Part shown: one piece after another, positions 49,928-62,562 of the stretch
Position numbering within the stretch: the stretch's first letter is position 1
Layout of the letters: each line of letters opens with the position of its first letter
NCBI RefSeq assembly: GCF_003473485.1
Contig: NC_053047.1
Location: 9,253,001 to 9,317,000 of the forward strand
Source: Medicago truncatula
Lineage: Eukaryota > Streptophyta > Magnoliopsida > Fabales > Fabaceae
Reading direction: 5' to 3'
Length of the DNA: 64,000 nt
Notes under the pieces: model-generated
The model's input: only the letters and a program-made list of their open reading frames with translations
Databases searched by the model: none
What the model was told of the DNA's origin: nothing
Made by a program: the position numbers and the translations under genes

Positions 49928-51192
49928 TTAAGGTAAATGTGCGTTCAACTTGTTGAACAATTTTTTCTGGTTTGATTTTCGCCTTTTTTTTCCATCAGTG
50001 ACTCTGATTATAAAATGACTCACTTGTTTGAGTTCATGTACGGCTGCTCGTTACAGATGACAACAGAAGTTACAGATGTTGAGATTTCACGATAATCAGG
50101 GTGGAGGATGCTACCAAGAGATTATATTAAGCATGGATGCACTCTAATAACAATGATTTTTCCAAGAGAAATCTTGAACTAGCTAGATAGCATGCTTAAA
50201 ATATATTTATTTTATTGCGACTTTTTTATGAAGTATGACTGTGACTTGCTAAATTATCAATCCTATTTTATTTCATTTATTATACTTTAAGGGGATTTAT
50301 TTACTTGAATATTTAAGGAAATTAGTGTTTTTATTTGATGGTACATTTAGAAATTATCTTCTATTTAGAAAAACAGTTAGGTTCAGTTGATAGTAGCAAT
50401 TCTGTTTGGTTCAATGCATATTTTAATAGTTCAGTTCGAACAAGAGATTTTAAGTTGGAATAGGGTTTGGTGTATAAAACTGGTTCACGGTTCAGTGTAG
50501 TTCGGGCTGAAGCACAACCGGTCCGGGGCGGTTTCTGTTCAGTGGGACAATTTGATAGGTTGTTTACGGTGAACCGCTATTTAAAAATCACTTAAAATTC
50601 TGTTGATGATCGACAACATCCATCAGAATTAGAAGCTTCTGATCGTCCTCGTCTTTTCTGTGTAGATGTTGATATGACCGGAGTTGATTTGAACAAAAAC
50701 AAGAAAAATTGAATTAGAATTTAGTTTTGAAGTACATGTATTCATTTTCTCATGTTTTTGTTGAACCGACACCGATCAAGTTACTTTCTCATACGCGAGG
50801 AAAAAGATGACAATGACATTCCAATTTTAGAAGGCTATGTCTGTCATCTTTGGAGTTTCAGACCATTTTCAAGTGCCAATGAATAGTGAACCGTCTATGA
50901 AAGTGGTCGAATTTAGAACTTTCCCAGGAGAAAACCCCTAAGAGAAAACTTAGATGTTGTTGTATGTATGTCCCATTCTGATATTAAAAGATTAAATTTT
51001 CGGTTAAATTTAAAACTAAAAGATTTATACTATTACATATACACGATCTATGTGCTAAATTCAAATGTTGCAACTACGACTAAACATGATGGACATACAT
51101 TTGTGAATTGTGATAGAAAAACAACTTACAATGAATTTCTGATATTCTTAAACCTGAAGTAAAATTCTTATAGGAGTTCAAGCATGTGCCCT
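49928..51192. other. 3' flanks between convergent F-box copy E and ABA4
   Basis: F-box 3' UTR with a possible further intron (GATTAAG|GTAAAT at 49926-49936), then AT-rich sequence with GGTTCA/GAACCGG-rich repeat matter (50400-50570). No gene; the ORF at 50968-51162 lacks a domain. Confidence 0.5.
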
Positions 51193-54100
51193 CTATAAAC
51201 CATGTTTGTTTTCTTTGGTAGTTTTAGTCATTGCTTTGGTTACGACATGAGACAGAATCCCAATAGGGCAAAAGAACAAGCATAGAGAAACTGAATGCCT
51301 AGTCTCAATCTGATTCTCTTGTCCATCTTGAAATACCTGCCTGCATTTATATCCACAAATATATCGTTAGAATAAGCTTTAAATTTGCTTTTAGTCCCCA
51401 CAAACATGTCCCATTCTGTGTATGAATTATAGCTTTTGATAATTGTTAGTCCTAATATTTGGATCATGTTGACTTGAATTATAGCTTTTATGGATTGTAC
51501 TGCGTAGCACTGACACTTTCCATTGAAGGTGTGTCTGGCATCCCGATACGACACTGACACATATAATTACATTTAATTATTTCATTTTCTCAAATTACTA
51601 TCTGTATGAACATGTCAATTTTGTTGTAATTAGTAATTCAAACTTAGATTGTGCGTGTTGTACCTAATTTTCCTATTTTTTCTGTTTTAGTTAGTTAGAG
51701 AAAACAGTTACTTGCAGAGCAAGCAACAACATTAATAGGTGTATATGTATTACCTTTTGAGTAATTGAATAATAAATCTTTCATATTCATTCCTCTTCTA
51801 AATACATCTCTTTCTCTTAAGAAAAACACAAGTCATCCCCAACAAATGTTACTGTCTGTGTCGGTGCTTTATAGGTATTGAAAGCAAATATAGTCCACAT
51901 ATTACAGGGACTAATATAACACGAACCAAATATTACAGCGGCTAAAACAAGAAAGCAAGGACTAAAAGCCGAAAAATTATTTTCAGGGACTAAGATTGAA
52001 ATGAAGTGTATTTAGATGAACTAAAATCGCATTTAAACCTAATAATAACCGAGGAATGAGAAAGTAATGTAATTGGAGAGGGTTAGAAAAGAGGCAAAAC
52101 CTTGCAGCAAAGAGATCAATAACTAGCAGGTGAATCCAAGCAGAAGCTAAAGTCATTTCACTAGAGAACATTTTTCCTATACTAGTTAGCTGCACCAAAT
52201 AAAAAACAAGATATCACATTGTATATAATTTAATATATCTATTTTGAAAATATGAAATTGTAATTTAATTGATGAATACTCACCTCTGGTAGCAAGTATT
52301 TACTTGCAAAAAGAAGTTCAACTGTCTCAGGTGTCCATGAAAGGTACAATAAATATGCATATAAAATGCCAAGAATTACATATGGCACATTACTTTGCAT
52401 AGACTTTTTTGTCTGCAATTTTTTCATTCAAGGAAAATCAATTAGGCAAAATGAACTAGGAAGAATGTCAAAAGACTTAGAACTCAACAAACATACATTT
52501 TTAACAAATTTTTGAAAAATTAAACTGAACCAGATTGTGAATTCAACTGATTGAACTGTGAAACGAAGCTGTCTACTGTTCAGTTTGATCACGGTTTTGT
52601 GCCGGTTCAAGCAGTTTAAAGCAATTGAACCAGGGCTTTACCAATGTTATTAAATCCAAACCACATGGTTCAATAAATTGAACCATGAAACAACATTGTC
52701 AACTGTTCGGTTATTTGAGCAGTTCAATCACAGTTTCGTACCAGTTTGAGCATTTGAACCAAGACATGGAAGTATCGCCGGTTCGATGCCTAGTTCGGTT
52801 TTTAAAACATTGATTTTAAGCAATGCATAGAAAAATTCAACATTTTCCAAAATATTTAAGAAACATACTAGCTCAGAATTTGGAGCTAGAACCATGAGTG
52901 TGTAAAATGGAAGTACTGCTGCTGTTCCTATTGTAAAGGCACTGCTAGCAAGTTGTGATCCAGATAACACTGCAACATGAAAATAGAGAAAAATTAATAC
53001 AGAAAACTAAATGAGTTTCAGAGAGATTAATTAAGGTAATTGAATAGCACCATTTACCAGATAGTACTTTAGTTGATATGATACAGGTAACACTTATTCA
53101 GTCTATTTTGCATAAAAATTTAAAATATCTAAGAGTCATAAGAAATATTTTATGGATTTAATTTATACATTGTAAGTGTAAAGATAAATTACACTGTCAA
53201 TCGACGATTGTAATCGTCCGATCATTAAAAATTTGACTTTAATCATAACTACTTCAAAAGTCATATATATGATTGGTTGTGATTTGTTGACGGTATTAAA
53301 ATTAAATTCGGATTGTATACCTTCCAAAAAAATGTTTTGTTCTAGATTCACATTAACTTGTAAAGTAAGTAATCTCAACCCTTAATGAGAAAATCATAAG
53401 GTGAGTTCTCATCAACGGTTGAAATTACTTACTTTACACTGTAAACTAAATCGCAAGGTTTAGAGGAGACACATCTTTACTTTTTTGGATACATGAAAGT
53501 GACTTTAAAGCATCATCTTTGTGCAGAACAATTAAATTTGCTGAAAACTTTATAAGAACGCATGAATTAATTTGGACCAACTTGTTAAAAGGAGCAAAGG
53601 TATCACAGAAAAAGGATTACAAGAAGCATTTACTGGACTGGCTTTTTTAGGAGATGCCACCAATCTCATAACTTTTTGTTTCACAACAATTCTTGATCCT
53701 CCAATGAAACTCCAATCTCTGATTAATTTGATTCTACTTTTCACAATGAGTTTGTTACATAGCTCAAGCTTAGCACCATTGATTCTGATAGGGAAAGAAT
53801 ACTTTTGCTCCTTCAAATTTGTAGTCATCCCTAAATGATCAATCTTTAAGAAATAGAATCACAATTATAAGCAACATTCACCAATTGAAGGATAAACTCT
53901 ACATGATTGATATTTATCTTACATTACAATTGAACTTTTTTTCCTAAGTTTTTAAATAATCGGTAAGACTTTTGAGTTATGGTTCAATTCGTACAACCCC
54001 ATTTAAAATAGATGACAAAAAAAAAAAAGGATATTAAAAAATTTACAAAATGAAAACAGTAAAAATCAGTGGAATCAACCCTTGTTCAATCGGGTTAACT

Positions 54101-54558
54101 AGATTGTGGTTCAGTTGAGATCAAACCAACCAGCAAACTGGTCGATTCCAGATTGGTTAAGTTTAGTTTTTAAACCAATGATCCATAGAATGCTAAACAT
54201 CTATGTCAAACAAGGTCGGTCCAATAATTTGCAATAGTGAGGTCTTAAACAAGTTTGAATATACAAAGTCTTTTTGTCTATATACATGGCCTTTTTCGTG
54301 GGCCTAAAACTAGAGTTTTAGTAGCCTAATCCTTGGACCGGCTTGGTTGTCAATCATACCATAAAAAGATATTCATTTTCAACATCAAAGTTCAAAACAT
54401 TAAACATTGAAAAACAAAAACTAAACAAAAACAAAAATATGCATAAACAGAAGATCTCAAAGAAAAAACAAGAACATTAGATAAAATAAGAAACACCAAG
54501 ATTATCAAACAAAAAAAAGCAGTACCTTAGAATTGCAAAAGCAAGTAGAGAAAGCCAT
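51193..54558 (-). CDS. ABA4: ABA4, neoxanthin synthesis protein (DUF4281)
   Basis: Six exons: 54558-54526, 53843-53621, 52969-52869, 52412-52284, 52189-52101, 51340-51193; the phases agree and give 240 aa (Arabidopsis ABA4 is about 220). It is a plastid membrane protein needed to make neoxanthin from violaxanthin, upstream of abscisic acid. The N-terminus ([11 protein letters not shown], then Lys/Arg-rich) suits a transit peptide. Conserved blocks: [83 protein letters not shown]; four membrane segments are likely. Exon 1, its promoter and most of intron 1 are shared with the LLG gene at 57836-59889. Introns carry MITEs. Confidence 0.9.
51376..52039. mobile_element. Mutator-type MITE, eroded, in the last ABA4 intron
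   Basis: GCTTTAAATTTGCTTTTAGT at the left corresponds inversely to the right end ACTAAAATCGCATTTAAACC. Flanking 9-mers (TTAGAATAA, TAATAATAA) agree at six positions. It lies only about 35 bases from the acceptor of the last exon. Confidence 0.55.
53345..53443. mobile_element. Short hairpin MITE in an ABA4 intron
   Basis: TGTAAAGTAAGTAATCTCAA at the left pairs with TTGAAATTACTTACTTTACA at the right, continued by AATGAGAA/TTCTCATC. About 100 bases, no duplication identified. Confidence 0.55.
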
Positions 54559-54825
54559 GTTGAAGAAAAACAAAGGAACTCAGTATTAGAATGAGCAACA
54601 ATAGCCACTTCATGAATGTATGAATGAATAATATAATGCACAACAGATAGCAATGACAGCACTTTCCACTTGAATGTCAGACCCCAAAAAAAGAGGAAGA
54701 AAAAAGGGTAAGTAAGTGTCCACTAACTGAAAATAGAGAGTTTGAGTCTTATGGAAGACAAGTAAATGCACTAAACAACAAAAAGTTTCATAAAATAGCA
54801 TGACAAACACAAAGTACATTCATCT
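53862..54825 (-). repeat. Shared promoter/exon 1/intron 1 module, ABA4 copy
   Basis: Aligns with 59311-60205: upstream AAAAAAAGAGGAWGAAAA, CTTCATGAA and AATAATATAATGCA segments, the 33-base first exon, and the intron to AAGCAACATTCACCAA. Several unequal indels show that the duplication is not recent. Confidence 0.85.
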
Positions 54826-54829
54826 CCCC

Positions 54830-56639
54830 TCAACTTGCAACTATATTTTTTTATTTGATTAATGCTAACAACACGTGTTGGATTTGAGTGTGTCGAGGAC
54901 ACTTTCTAACACACTTTTTTAACACGCTACTTTAGTTTTTGATTTAGACTGTTGCATCAAGATTGGACAAATACTTTGATTTTGTATTTTTGACTCGTTA
55001 ATAAAGTTGGAACTTGGTTCAATTCGTTTAATTTTAATCTGACGATCCAAATTATATGACAATGTTAGATGCACAATTCATGTTAGTCTAATTAAATCGT
55101 GCCAGGAACTATTGTTAAATTTACACACACATATATACATATTATTGTGTGGAGCTTCCATGTTACATTCGTAAATTGAAGTATACTGGTATACTTGTTT
55201 CTTAAATCAATAAAAAATTGAAAATTCGGTATCCGGCTTAATGACCGACTACTCCAAGGGGTTCAATCTCATCGTCCATTTGTGGGGATCTCATTTAAAG
55301 TTAGGGCATATCTCTATATGATTTAATCCACCAAAATTGATACAAAGGGAATTGAATTGAGAGGGACACACTTCAAGATCTCAATTGAGCATCACTAGAT
55401 CAACTCAAATGTGTTCCTAAATCAATAAACTAACGATCACTTTTATAAAATAAAGAGATATTTACATAGATAAATAAGTAAAGGTGACAAATTTTTGCAA
55501 ATTTATTATAACAATTATTTTTCTTAATTCACCTGAAAAAGACATTTTTCTTCATTCTTGTAATTTCTATTAAAAATTCTTATAATAAAGACTTGTATTG
55601 TTATTGTATTTGTGATGTTGAAATAAAATAACATTGTTCAATCTTGAAAATAAACACTTTTGATTTGGTGGGGACTCAGGTGAACAATAAATATTTTGAT
55701 AGAAACATCATGACAGAGAATATACAGCATTTTCCAATATATTCCCTTCGTTTTTAAATATAAGTAAAATTGACTTTTTAAATTAATTCATATAATGATG
55801 TATGTGGTTCATAATATGGAACATATACATCAATAAACAAATGAATCTAAAAAATTAATTTTGCTTATATTTAGTTATATTGTGGATCTAATAATAATTC
55901 AGTTATTTATTGCATGGCAAAGTTTGATTGAATTGACTTACTAGTGGAACAAAGCAAAGAAACAACAATTCACCACTAGAGGGGCCTATCTCGTGTCCTT
56001 TTATTTTGGAGTTCATTAGTGCACTTTTTAGAGTGGAGGATTATGTATGATTTTAAATATCAATTACAAAAAGAGGTTAATAAAAGGATAACTTTTTTAA
56101 AATTAATTATGATATATTATTGATAAATTTTTTTTTTTAATTCTTTTACAATGTCAATTATTAATTATGTGTACAACAAAGCAGAACAAAATTTATCACT
56201 TGGTGTGTGTGAATTTGTACTTCTTTAGATAATTGTATTAGTACTCTATTTATCTTTTTATAAAAGTAGTACCATTTTGCTTTATAAAGGTACTAGTACC
56301 TGTAAAAGTGAAATTTTAGGAAATGTTAAATTTCAGTGAATTTCATTTGGCAAATTTCAGTAAAATTTGGACAAAATTCACTTTATTAATTTATAATCAA
56401 ACTGTAAATTAAACTGCGATTTTTTCAAGTTTTACTTTTTGAATGGACATTTGAAGACTCCCAATTAAAAACTAGAACTTTGTAGTTTGTATCGTACCAC
56501 ATATATTTAAAGGTCAAGTTAACTTGTGTTTTAAGAGAACAAATTAAAGAATTTTAGAAAAAAATATGTATTGAAAAGATAAATGTTAAATTTTTGAAAA
56601 TTGAATAGCAGTTTTCTAAGATTTTTTTTGTCAAATTGT
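54830..56639. other. No recognisable feature
   Basis: AT-rich intergenic sequence upstream of ABA4 with no coding frame or repeat I can name. Confidence 0.5.
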
Positions 56640-56753
56640 CTAATGTTAGAAATTCACCTTTTTTAAGATGGATAAGTGGAGATTCGAGGTTCGCTCCCTG
56701 ATTCTTGCATATGTTATACATTATCTCTTACCAAGTGAGATAAGCTCACATGA
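56640..56753 (-). mobile_element. Degraded tRNA-derived SINE
   Basis: On the minus strand GTGAGCTTATCTCACTTGGT resembles box A and GAGCGAACCTCGAATC box B of the SINE at 46524-46655, in the same order and spacing. Tail and body are poorly preserved. Confidence 0.55.
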
Positions 56754-56862
56754 CAAAATATTTCTATTTCTAACTTCTTAACTTTACTTGTATCTCAAGA
56801 GCACAAGTTTGCTAAAAAAAATAATAATAAGGATACAAGTTATCATTTTCCTATATTTAAAA

Positions 56863-57192
56863 GGCTCAATTGTAATTTTGTTCCCTCAATTTTTGTCCTT
56901 TTATGGATTTAGTCTCTTTTTTTAAATCTGATAATTTTGATTCCTCCATCACTTTTTTGAAGTAAAAATTAATGATGTGATATGTGTTAAATGGTGTGGT
57001 ATATAATCTAATAATGAGAAAAGATTAACATCAATTAAATTGTATGAAAAATTCCTTAAAAACTTCATTTTAAACATGTCATACCACCAAATATTTGATG
57101 GAGTAGTCAAAATCGACAAATTTTAAAATATGGAGACAAATTCCGAAAAGAAAAAAAAATGAAAGCATGAGGACTAAAACTACAATTAAGTC
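56863..57192. mobile_element. Mutator-type MITE
   Basis: Ends GGCTCAATTGTAATTTTG and, at the other end, GACTTAATTGTAGTTTTAG (reverse complement). 9-bp flanks TATTTAAAA and TATTCAAAA match at eight of nine. 330 bp, non-coding. Confidence 0.75.
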
Positions 57193-57201
57193 TATTCAAA
57201 A

Positions 57202-57835
57202 TTCTACAAATAAAAAAGAAAAACATTGTAAACTATTGATCAAAATTAAATGACTAAGATCTTTCTATAATCACTATTTGAATTCAGAAAATTCATTTCC
57301 TAAATCCACATTATTAAAGTTGTATTAGAGTCTCACATTACTCAAGTTTCGAAGATGTTGAATGTATAATTATGTTTTAACAATCTCGTCATTTGAGCTG
57401 GTTTTTGAAATGTGATTCAAGCGCATCTAATGTGATTTTAGAGTCGGTTTAAAGATTACAATGTGATAATTAGACAAAAGACTCGCACTAGACGTGGTGG
57501 TGGGTTTTGAAATTGTATTGTAATCTCAAATCGCTCCTATTTTCAGTTTGTTGAATCTATAAATGCGCTTATGAACCTTTATCCTATAAGCTAACTTTTC
57601 TAACAAGATGAAAACTCATTTTAAAACACCTTGTACTTTGTAGTAATGGCAGAAAGAAAACTAAACAACATATATAACCCCAATATTTAATGTACTTTCT
57701 TTCTTGTTCTGAATATAAAATTCTTCACCATCACACATGAAAGGTGCATCTCACTCACATTCTTACAAAGATTGTCCTAAAACATAATTTTTCAATTAAT
57801 ACACTAGATGGTTTTTTTCTTCACATTTTCAGCCT
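57202..57835. other. No gene; 3' flank of the LLG gene
   Basis: AT-rich sequence. The last 150 bases before 57836 probably include the LLG 3' UTR. Confidence 0.5.
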
Positions 57836-59889
57836 TCAAAACAAATGAAAAATAAATCCAAAGAAACCAACAATTGAAATCAACATCATAGAGTGAGGAG
57901 CAGCCACAAGAACACTACTAGTAGTGTTAGACTTAGAACTATTGTTAAAATATTTTACTAGGCTGCAATCAAGACCTTTTTTCCCTTCTCTGCACTCACT
58001 AGCAAATAATCCAAGTGGATATTTTCCATAAGCATTTATGTAACCAAACATAACTGCAGCACAATCAGTTGTCAAGTCATTGAGCTCATCAGCAAATGGA
58101 CAAGCAAATTGTTTGAATGCCTCACAACAAGACTTTGGAGGGTATCTTGGTGCTTTACATTGGCTTGTTATGATTGTGTAGTTCTGGTTCTCAAAATCAA
58201 CTTTACAAGCTGCACAATTTCAAAAGTTTGTTTTCTTCAATTATTGGCATAAATGGAAAACTACAAAAGAATTTCGGCATTGAAAAAATAAAAATAAATA
58301 TTTTTTGTTTAATTTTTTATTTTTCTTGTTATTATTGAAATATTAAACATGACACAATATTGTTGTGTTGATTTTTATTTTTATTTTAGGTTTCTTTGTA
58401 AAAAAAACAGAAAAAAGTGGTAACAATAAATATAAAAAAAATAAAAAGATTTAAGCCAACGGGCGAGGGGTTCAAATTGCACATGCGATTTTTGTTCTCC
58501 ACCGTCTTACAACAAAGGTGCATCTCACTCGCATTCTATGACACCATATATTTATACAAAACCTTGAGACATTTGAAATAGAACTCGCTTCTTTTATATA
58601 TCATACATTTCTTTCATTCTTAGTCGATGTTTAACTAACCACTCACATTTAAATTTCAACAATCTCTCTCCCTTATAAGTGTGAGTCACCTACATAACTA
58701 GACTTGATCCGCACTAAGATCTCACTTCCACTCCTTCAACTAACTGTACCATAACTCTAATACTAATTGTTGAGGAGTCAGGTGGAGTTGCGAGAGCAAC
58801 AATGAACTAAACATTCAATATCTTTAAAAAAACTTTGACAACACATGAGTTTTTTAAAACTCATGAGTTTTAGTAGTCTTATCTTCATGCCGGCCCTAAG
58901 ATCAATGGAACCAACAAGACTAAAGGTACTTTTGTTACATTATGATTTCCACAGTTCAATTGAAAGTAAATCCATGTTGAGAAAGAATTAAAACAAAAAA
59001 CAATTTATATAGAATAAAACTAAAAGTAAAATATGAAGAGAAACATGCATCACAAATTTGTTAATTACCTTTTAAGTCTTGTAGGAGGGCACGGCCAGTG
59101 GATGCAGCAGACTCAAATATGTTATCTATGTAAACAAATTGAAACCAGATTTTTAATAAAAAAAATTGAAACCAAACTAAACCAAATTGATCATATGACA
59201 CTTTGCATCATTGAAAAAAGTTGTAAATTAATAGAAAATTATTGTATACCGGATGGAAATGGGGAAGAGGAGGCCAATGTGATGAGGAGGAAAAAATAGA
59301 GAATGGAAGCAACATTCACCAACTGAAATATACAATACAAACATGAAATTTTTACATTAGAAGAATAAAATAATAGATAAACTCAAAATGATTGATGTTT
59401 ATATCTTACATCACAATTAAAAAAAAAATCATAAGTACTATAAAATAATCAATGAAACTTTCGAATCATGGTTCAATTGATTCAATTATATTTAAACCAA
59501 ATGCCAAATAAATAAAATAGTAAAATAAAGAGAGAGAAAAATGAAAAAAAAATTAAAATATGCGAACATATAAAAATCGGTAGAATCAACCATGATTCCA
59601 CCCGAGTTGAATATGGTTTAGTTAGACTGCAATGCAACTAGGATCCGGTTAAACGGGTGGATTCTATAACATTTATCCATAGAATGGTAAAAAAAAAAAA
59701 AAAAAAAACTATCCCAAATATCATAAGATACACAAATACCCTTTTTTTCCTCAAAAGAAAAAGAACAAATACCCATTTTCATTAATCAAGTTCGGAATTT
59801 TACAGATTGAAACAAGAACTAAAAAAACAAAAATGCATGAATACAAAAAAATGTACCTTGGAATGGAAAAAGCAAGAAGATAAACCCAT
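57836..59889 (-). CDS. LORELEI-like GPI-anchored protein (LLG)
   Basis: Exons 59889-59857, 59322-59250, 59125-59069 and 58209-57836 are in phase and give 178 aa. LORELEI/LLG proteins are outer-membrane-anchored co-receptors that chaperone FERONIA-family kinases and bind RALF peptides. Visible: signal peptide (SILYFFLLITLASSSPF), GRALLQDLK, ACKVDFENQNYTIITSQCK, YPPKSCCEAFKQFACPF, YINAYGKYPLGLFASECREG. All eight cysteines are present, then an Asn/Ser/Thr-rich omega region (NNSSKSNTTSS) and a hydrophobic tail for the GPI signal. The first exon (MGLSSCFFHSK) is unusual: it and the promoter match ABA4's, and the signal-peptide exon has no in-frame ATG of its own. Intron 3 is about 860 bases. Confidence 0.88.
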
Positions 59890-60205
59890 GGTTGAAGCAA
59901 AACAAAGGAAAACAATATTGAAATCAGCAACAATAAACAAACACTTCATGAACGAATAATATAATGCAAAACAGCTAGTAGTAGTAATAAGACTTTCAAC
60001 TTGATGAGAAAACAAAGTACTTTTTTTTTTTTAGGGAAGAAAACAAAGTACTTGAATGTCTTGTTACCAAAACAAATATTGTTACCAAAAAATTATTGAA
60101 TGTCACACCTAAAAAAAGAGGATGAAAAGTGTCCGTTAACTGAAAAAAGTGAGTTCGAGTATTATGGAGGGACAGGTAAATGCACTAAACACCAAAAAAA
60201 TTGCC
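59311..60205 (-). repeat. Shared promoter/exon 1/intron 1 module, LLG copy
   Basis: Counterpart of 53862-54825. On the LLG side, the homology ends about 12 bases inside the signal-peptide exon (TTGGTGAATGTTGCTT). On the ABA4 side the same bases are the end of intron 1. Confidence 0.85.
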
Positions 60206-60788
60206 AAGTAATACTACTTGACAACATTCACGTGATCAAAAAGAGTTTAAGGGGGGTGTATTGGATTAGGATTTTAAAAGACTTTTTTAACAAAAAAAGT
60301 CTTTAAGATTTTAAAAGACTTTGTGGGATTGTATTGATTCTGTGAGATTTTAAAAGACTTTAAGGGATTTATCATACTGACTTTTAAGGATTTCAAAGGA
60401 TTTTATGGGATTTATCACACTGAATTTTAAGGATTTCAAAGGATTTTATGAGATTTTAATATTTCAAAGGATTCAATGAACTTTAGCGGAAAAAGAACAA
60501 ACTTACAACCGTAAATGATAGAAATAGTAAACAAATAATTTTTTTTCCGAAACAAAGTGATCTCTAGATTCAAAATCGAGCTTGTACCGGTACATCAAAA
60601 AGAGAAAAACAAATAACTGCATAACAAAAAGATAAAACAAAATATATTTCGTAAATAACAAACTAGGAAAAAAGCAAAATATGTCTTGCTGGTAATGAAG
60701 TTTCTTAAAACAAGATTATCTTTAGATATTAGCATCTCCCAATATGAAAAGGGAAATGTGATTCACTGAATCACCGTTTAGAGTAGTA

Positions 60789-62255
60789 TCACGGTATTCC
60801 TTGTACATCTCTCCACATATCTAAACCTAAATTAGTCCTCCATATATTAGCATCTTCTCGTTCTTGCTCTTGTGTTTGAACATTGAGTTCATCATTATTG
60901 TCTTCATGAATAGGTAACATTGAAGATGAAGATGAAGACTCGTTAGAAGGTTCAATTGGAAATTCATCGGAACGACATTCTTTGCGAAGAAAGTTATGAA
61001 GTGCTGCACATGCCAACACAAGTTCTGCTTGTGTCTTAAACAAAAATGGAGGTGCTGACTTAAAAATTGTGAAACGCGATTTAAAAATACCAAATATTCT
61101 CTCAACCACATTCCTTAAAGACGCATGCCGAAGATTGAATAACTCTTTTTCATTTTCAGGGTCATTACCGTGACCTGCAAAATCTTGTAGATGATATCGC
61201 ACACCTCGATGTGGAGCTAAAAATTTGCGTCGATTAGCAAATCCGCAATCCACCAGAAAATATTTACCTAATTAAATTTAAAATACATATAAAATAAGTA
61301 TGAAAGTGAAAGAAAAACAACATCAGTATATTTTAAAAATTAATTACTTACCGTGGGACACTTTTAGTCCATTCTTCCTTTTCAAAGCATCATTTAGCAA
61401 CTTGGAATCATGGGCTGAACCCTCCCACCCGCTGAGAACGTACATGAACTCCAAATCAAAATTACAAGCAACTAATACATTTTGTGATATCCTTCCATGA
61501 CGATCACGATAACTGCTTACATCTCGTCCTCTTACCAATGCAGGAATATGCGTACCATCAATAGCTCCAATGCAATCCTAAAAGTGTATTCATATATAAC
61601 CATAAAAAAAATATTATTATAATAAAGATGATTATATTTACAATTCTCTTATAATTAGATAATGATCACATACCTTGAAGTAAGGATAAAATCTTGTGCT
61701 TTCCCTTATTTTTGCAGGCACGCTTGAGGTTGGTTTAGCCATCAAATCAGGTGCTATTGAGTTCAAAGCCTTCAAAATCTTGTGAAAATTTTCACTTGCA
61801 GCAAATTGTGATCGGCCAAATGTATTTCTAATTATACAATATCGAGTATTCTGACCGACAATCTGTAAGAACGACGCAAGCATTTCTTCAATACAAATAA
61901 ATCTTGTATCCACCAAAGGTGTTTTTTCTCTTATAATCATGCATAACTTTCGGAATACATCAGGATACATTCTATATACTTGTCGAAAGATTTCAGAATC
62001 CCCATTCAATGACTTATGTATATAGTCATATCCCTTACTTGTAATTCGTCGTCGAGTTAATGGACGTTCAACATGTTCACCACGCATCATATTCAAAAAC
62101 TGATTTACCACGTGCATTAAAGCATGAATTGCCATCATATACATGTATATGGCTTCATACAATTCTTCATCTGTTTCTTCATCATTTGTATCATCATCAT
62201 CTTCGTCATCATCATCATCATCATCTATAGCTTCAGTATCTATATCTTCACTCAT
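60789..62255 (-). CDS. PIF/Harbinger transposase (DDE superfamily nuclease)
   Basis: Exons 62255-61674, 61577-61352 and 61267-60789 join in phase, 428 aa from the first in-frame ATG (GMSEDIDTEA at 62255). The frame is open upstream to 62309 without ATG. An acidic run (DDDDDDDEDDDD) is followed by the N-terminal helix-turn-helix region (EEMLASFLQIVGQNTRYCII). The nuclease core reads GAIDGTHIPA (first Asp), GWEGSAHDSKLLNDA, YFLVDCGFANRRKFLAPHRG (Asp) and NLRHASLRNVVERIFGIFKS (Glu). All catalytic positions are kept and there are no stops, so the enzyme could be active. Together with the Myb-like partner it cuts and moves the element and related MITEs. Confidence 0.88.
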
Positions 62256-62562
62256 TCCTTCATAATCAATTTCTTCGTCCTCTATGTCATTGCCATGATT
62301 ATAAGACAATATTTAAGGTAGTGTAAGAGTCAATGCAAAGTCATATTTAAAATACTATAATGAAAATATAATTAAATTTTAACCACATTAGTCTCACAAA
62401 ACATAGAGAACTAAATTCTTCAATCCAAATACAACCATTATAGTTAAACAAAAAAAAAAAAAAGCAAACCAAATACTTTAACAAAAGTACAACCAAAATA
62501 GAAACCATAAACTATAGTTCAACAAAATCAAGATGTTCAAATAACACACAGATGACCAAATA

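Noticed and set aside
51240-51560. 106-codon minus-strand ORF
   Set aside because: Overlaps the last ABA4 exon in another frame; the ABA4 frame has the conserved [14 protein letters not shown] motif and proper splice sites.
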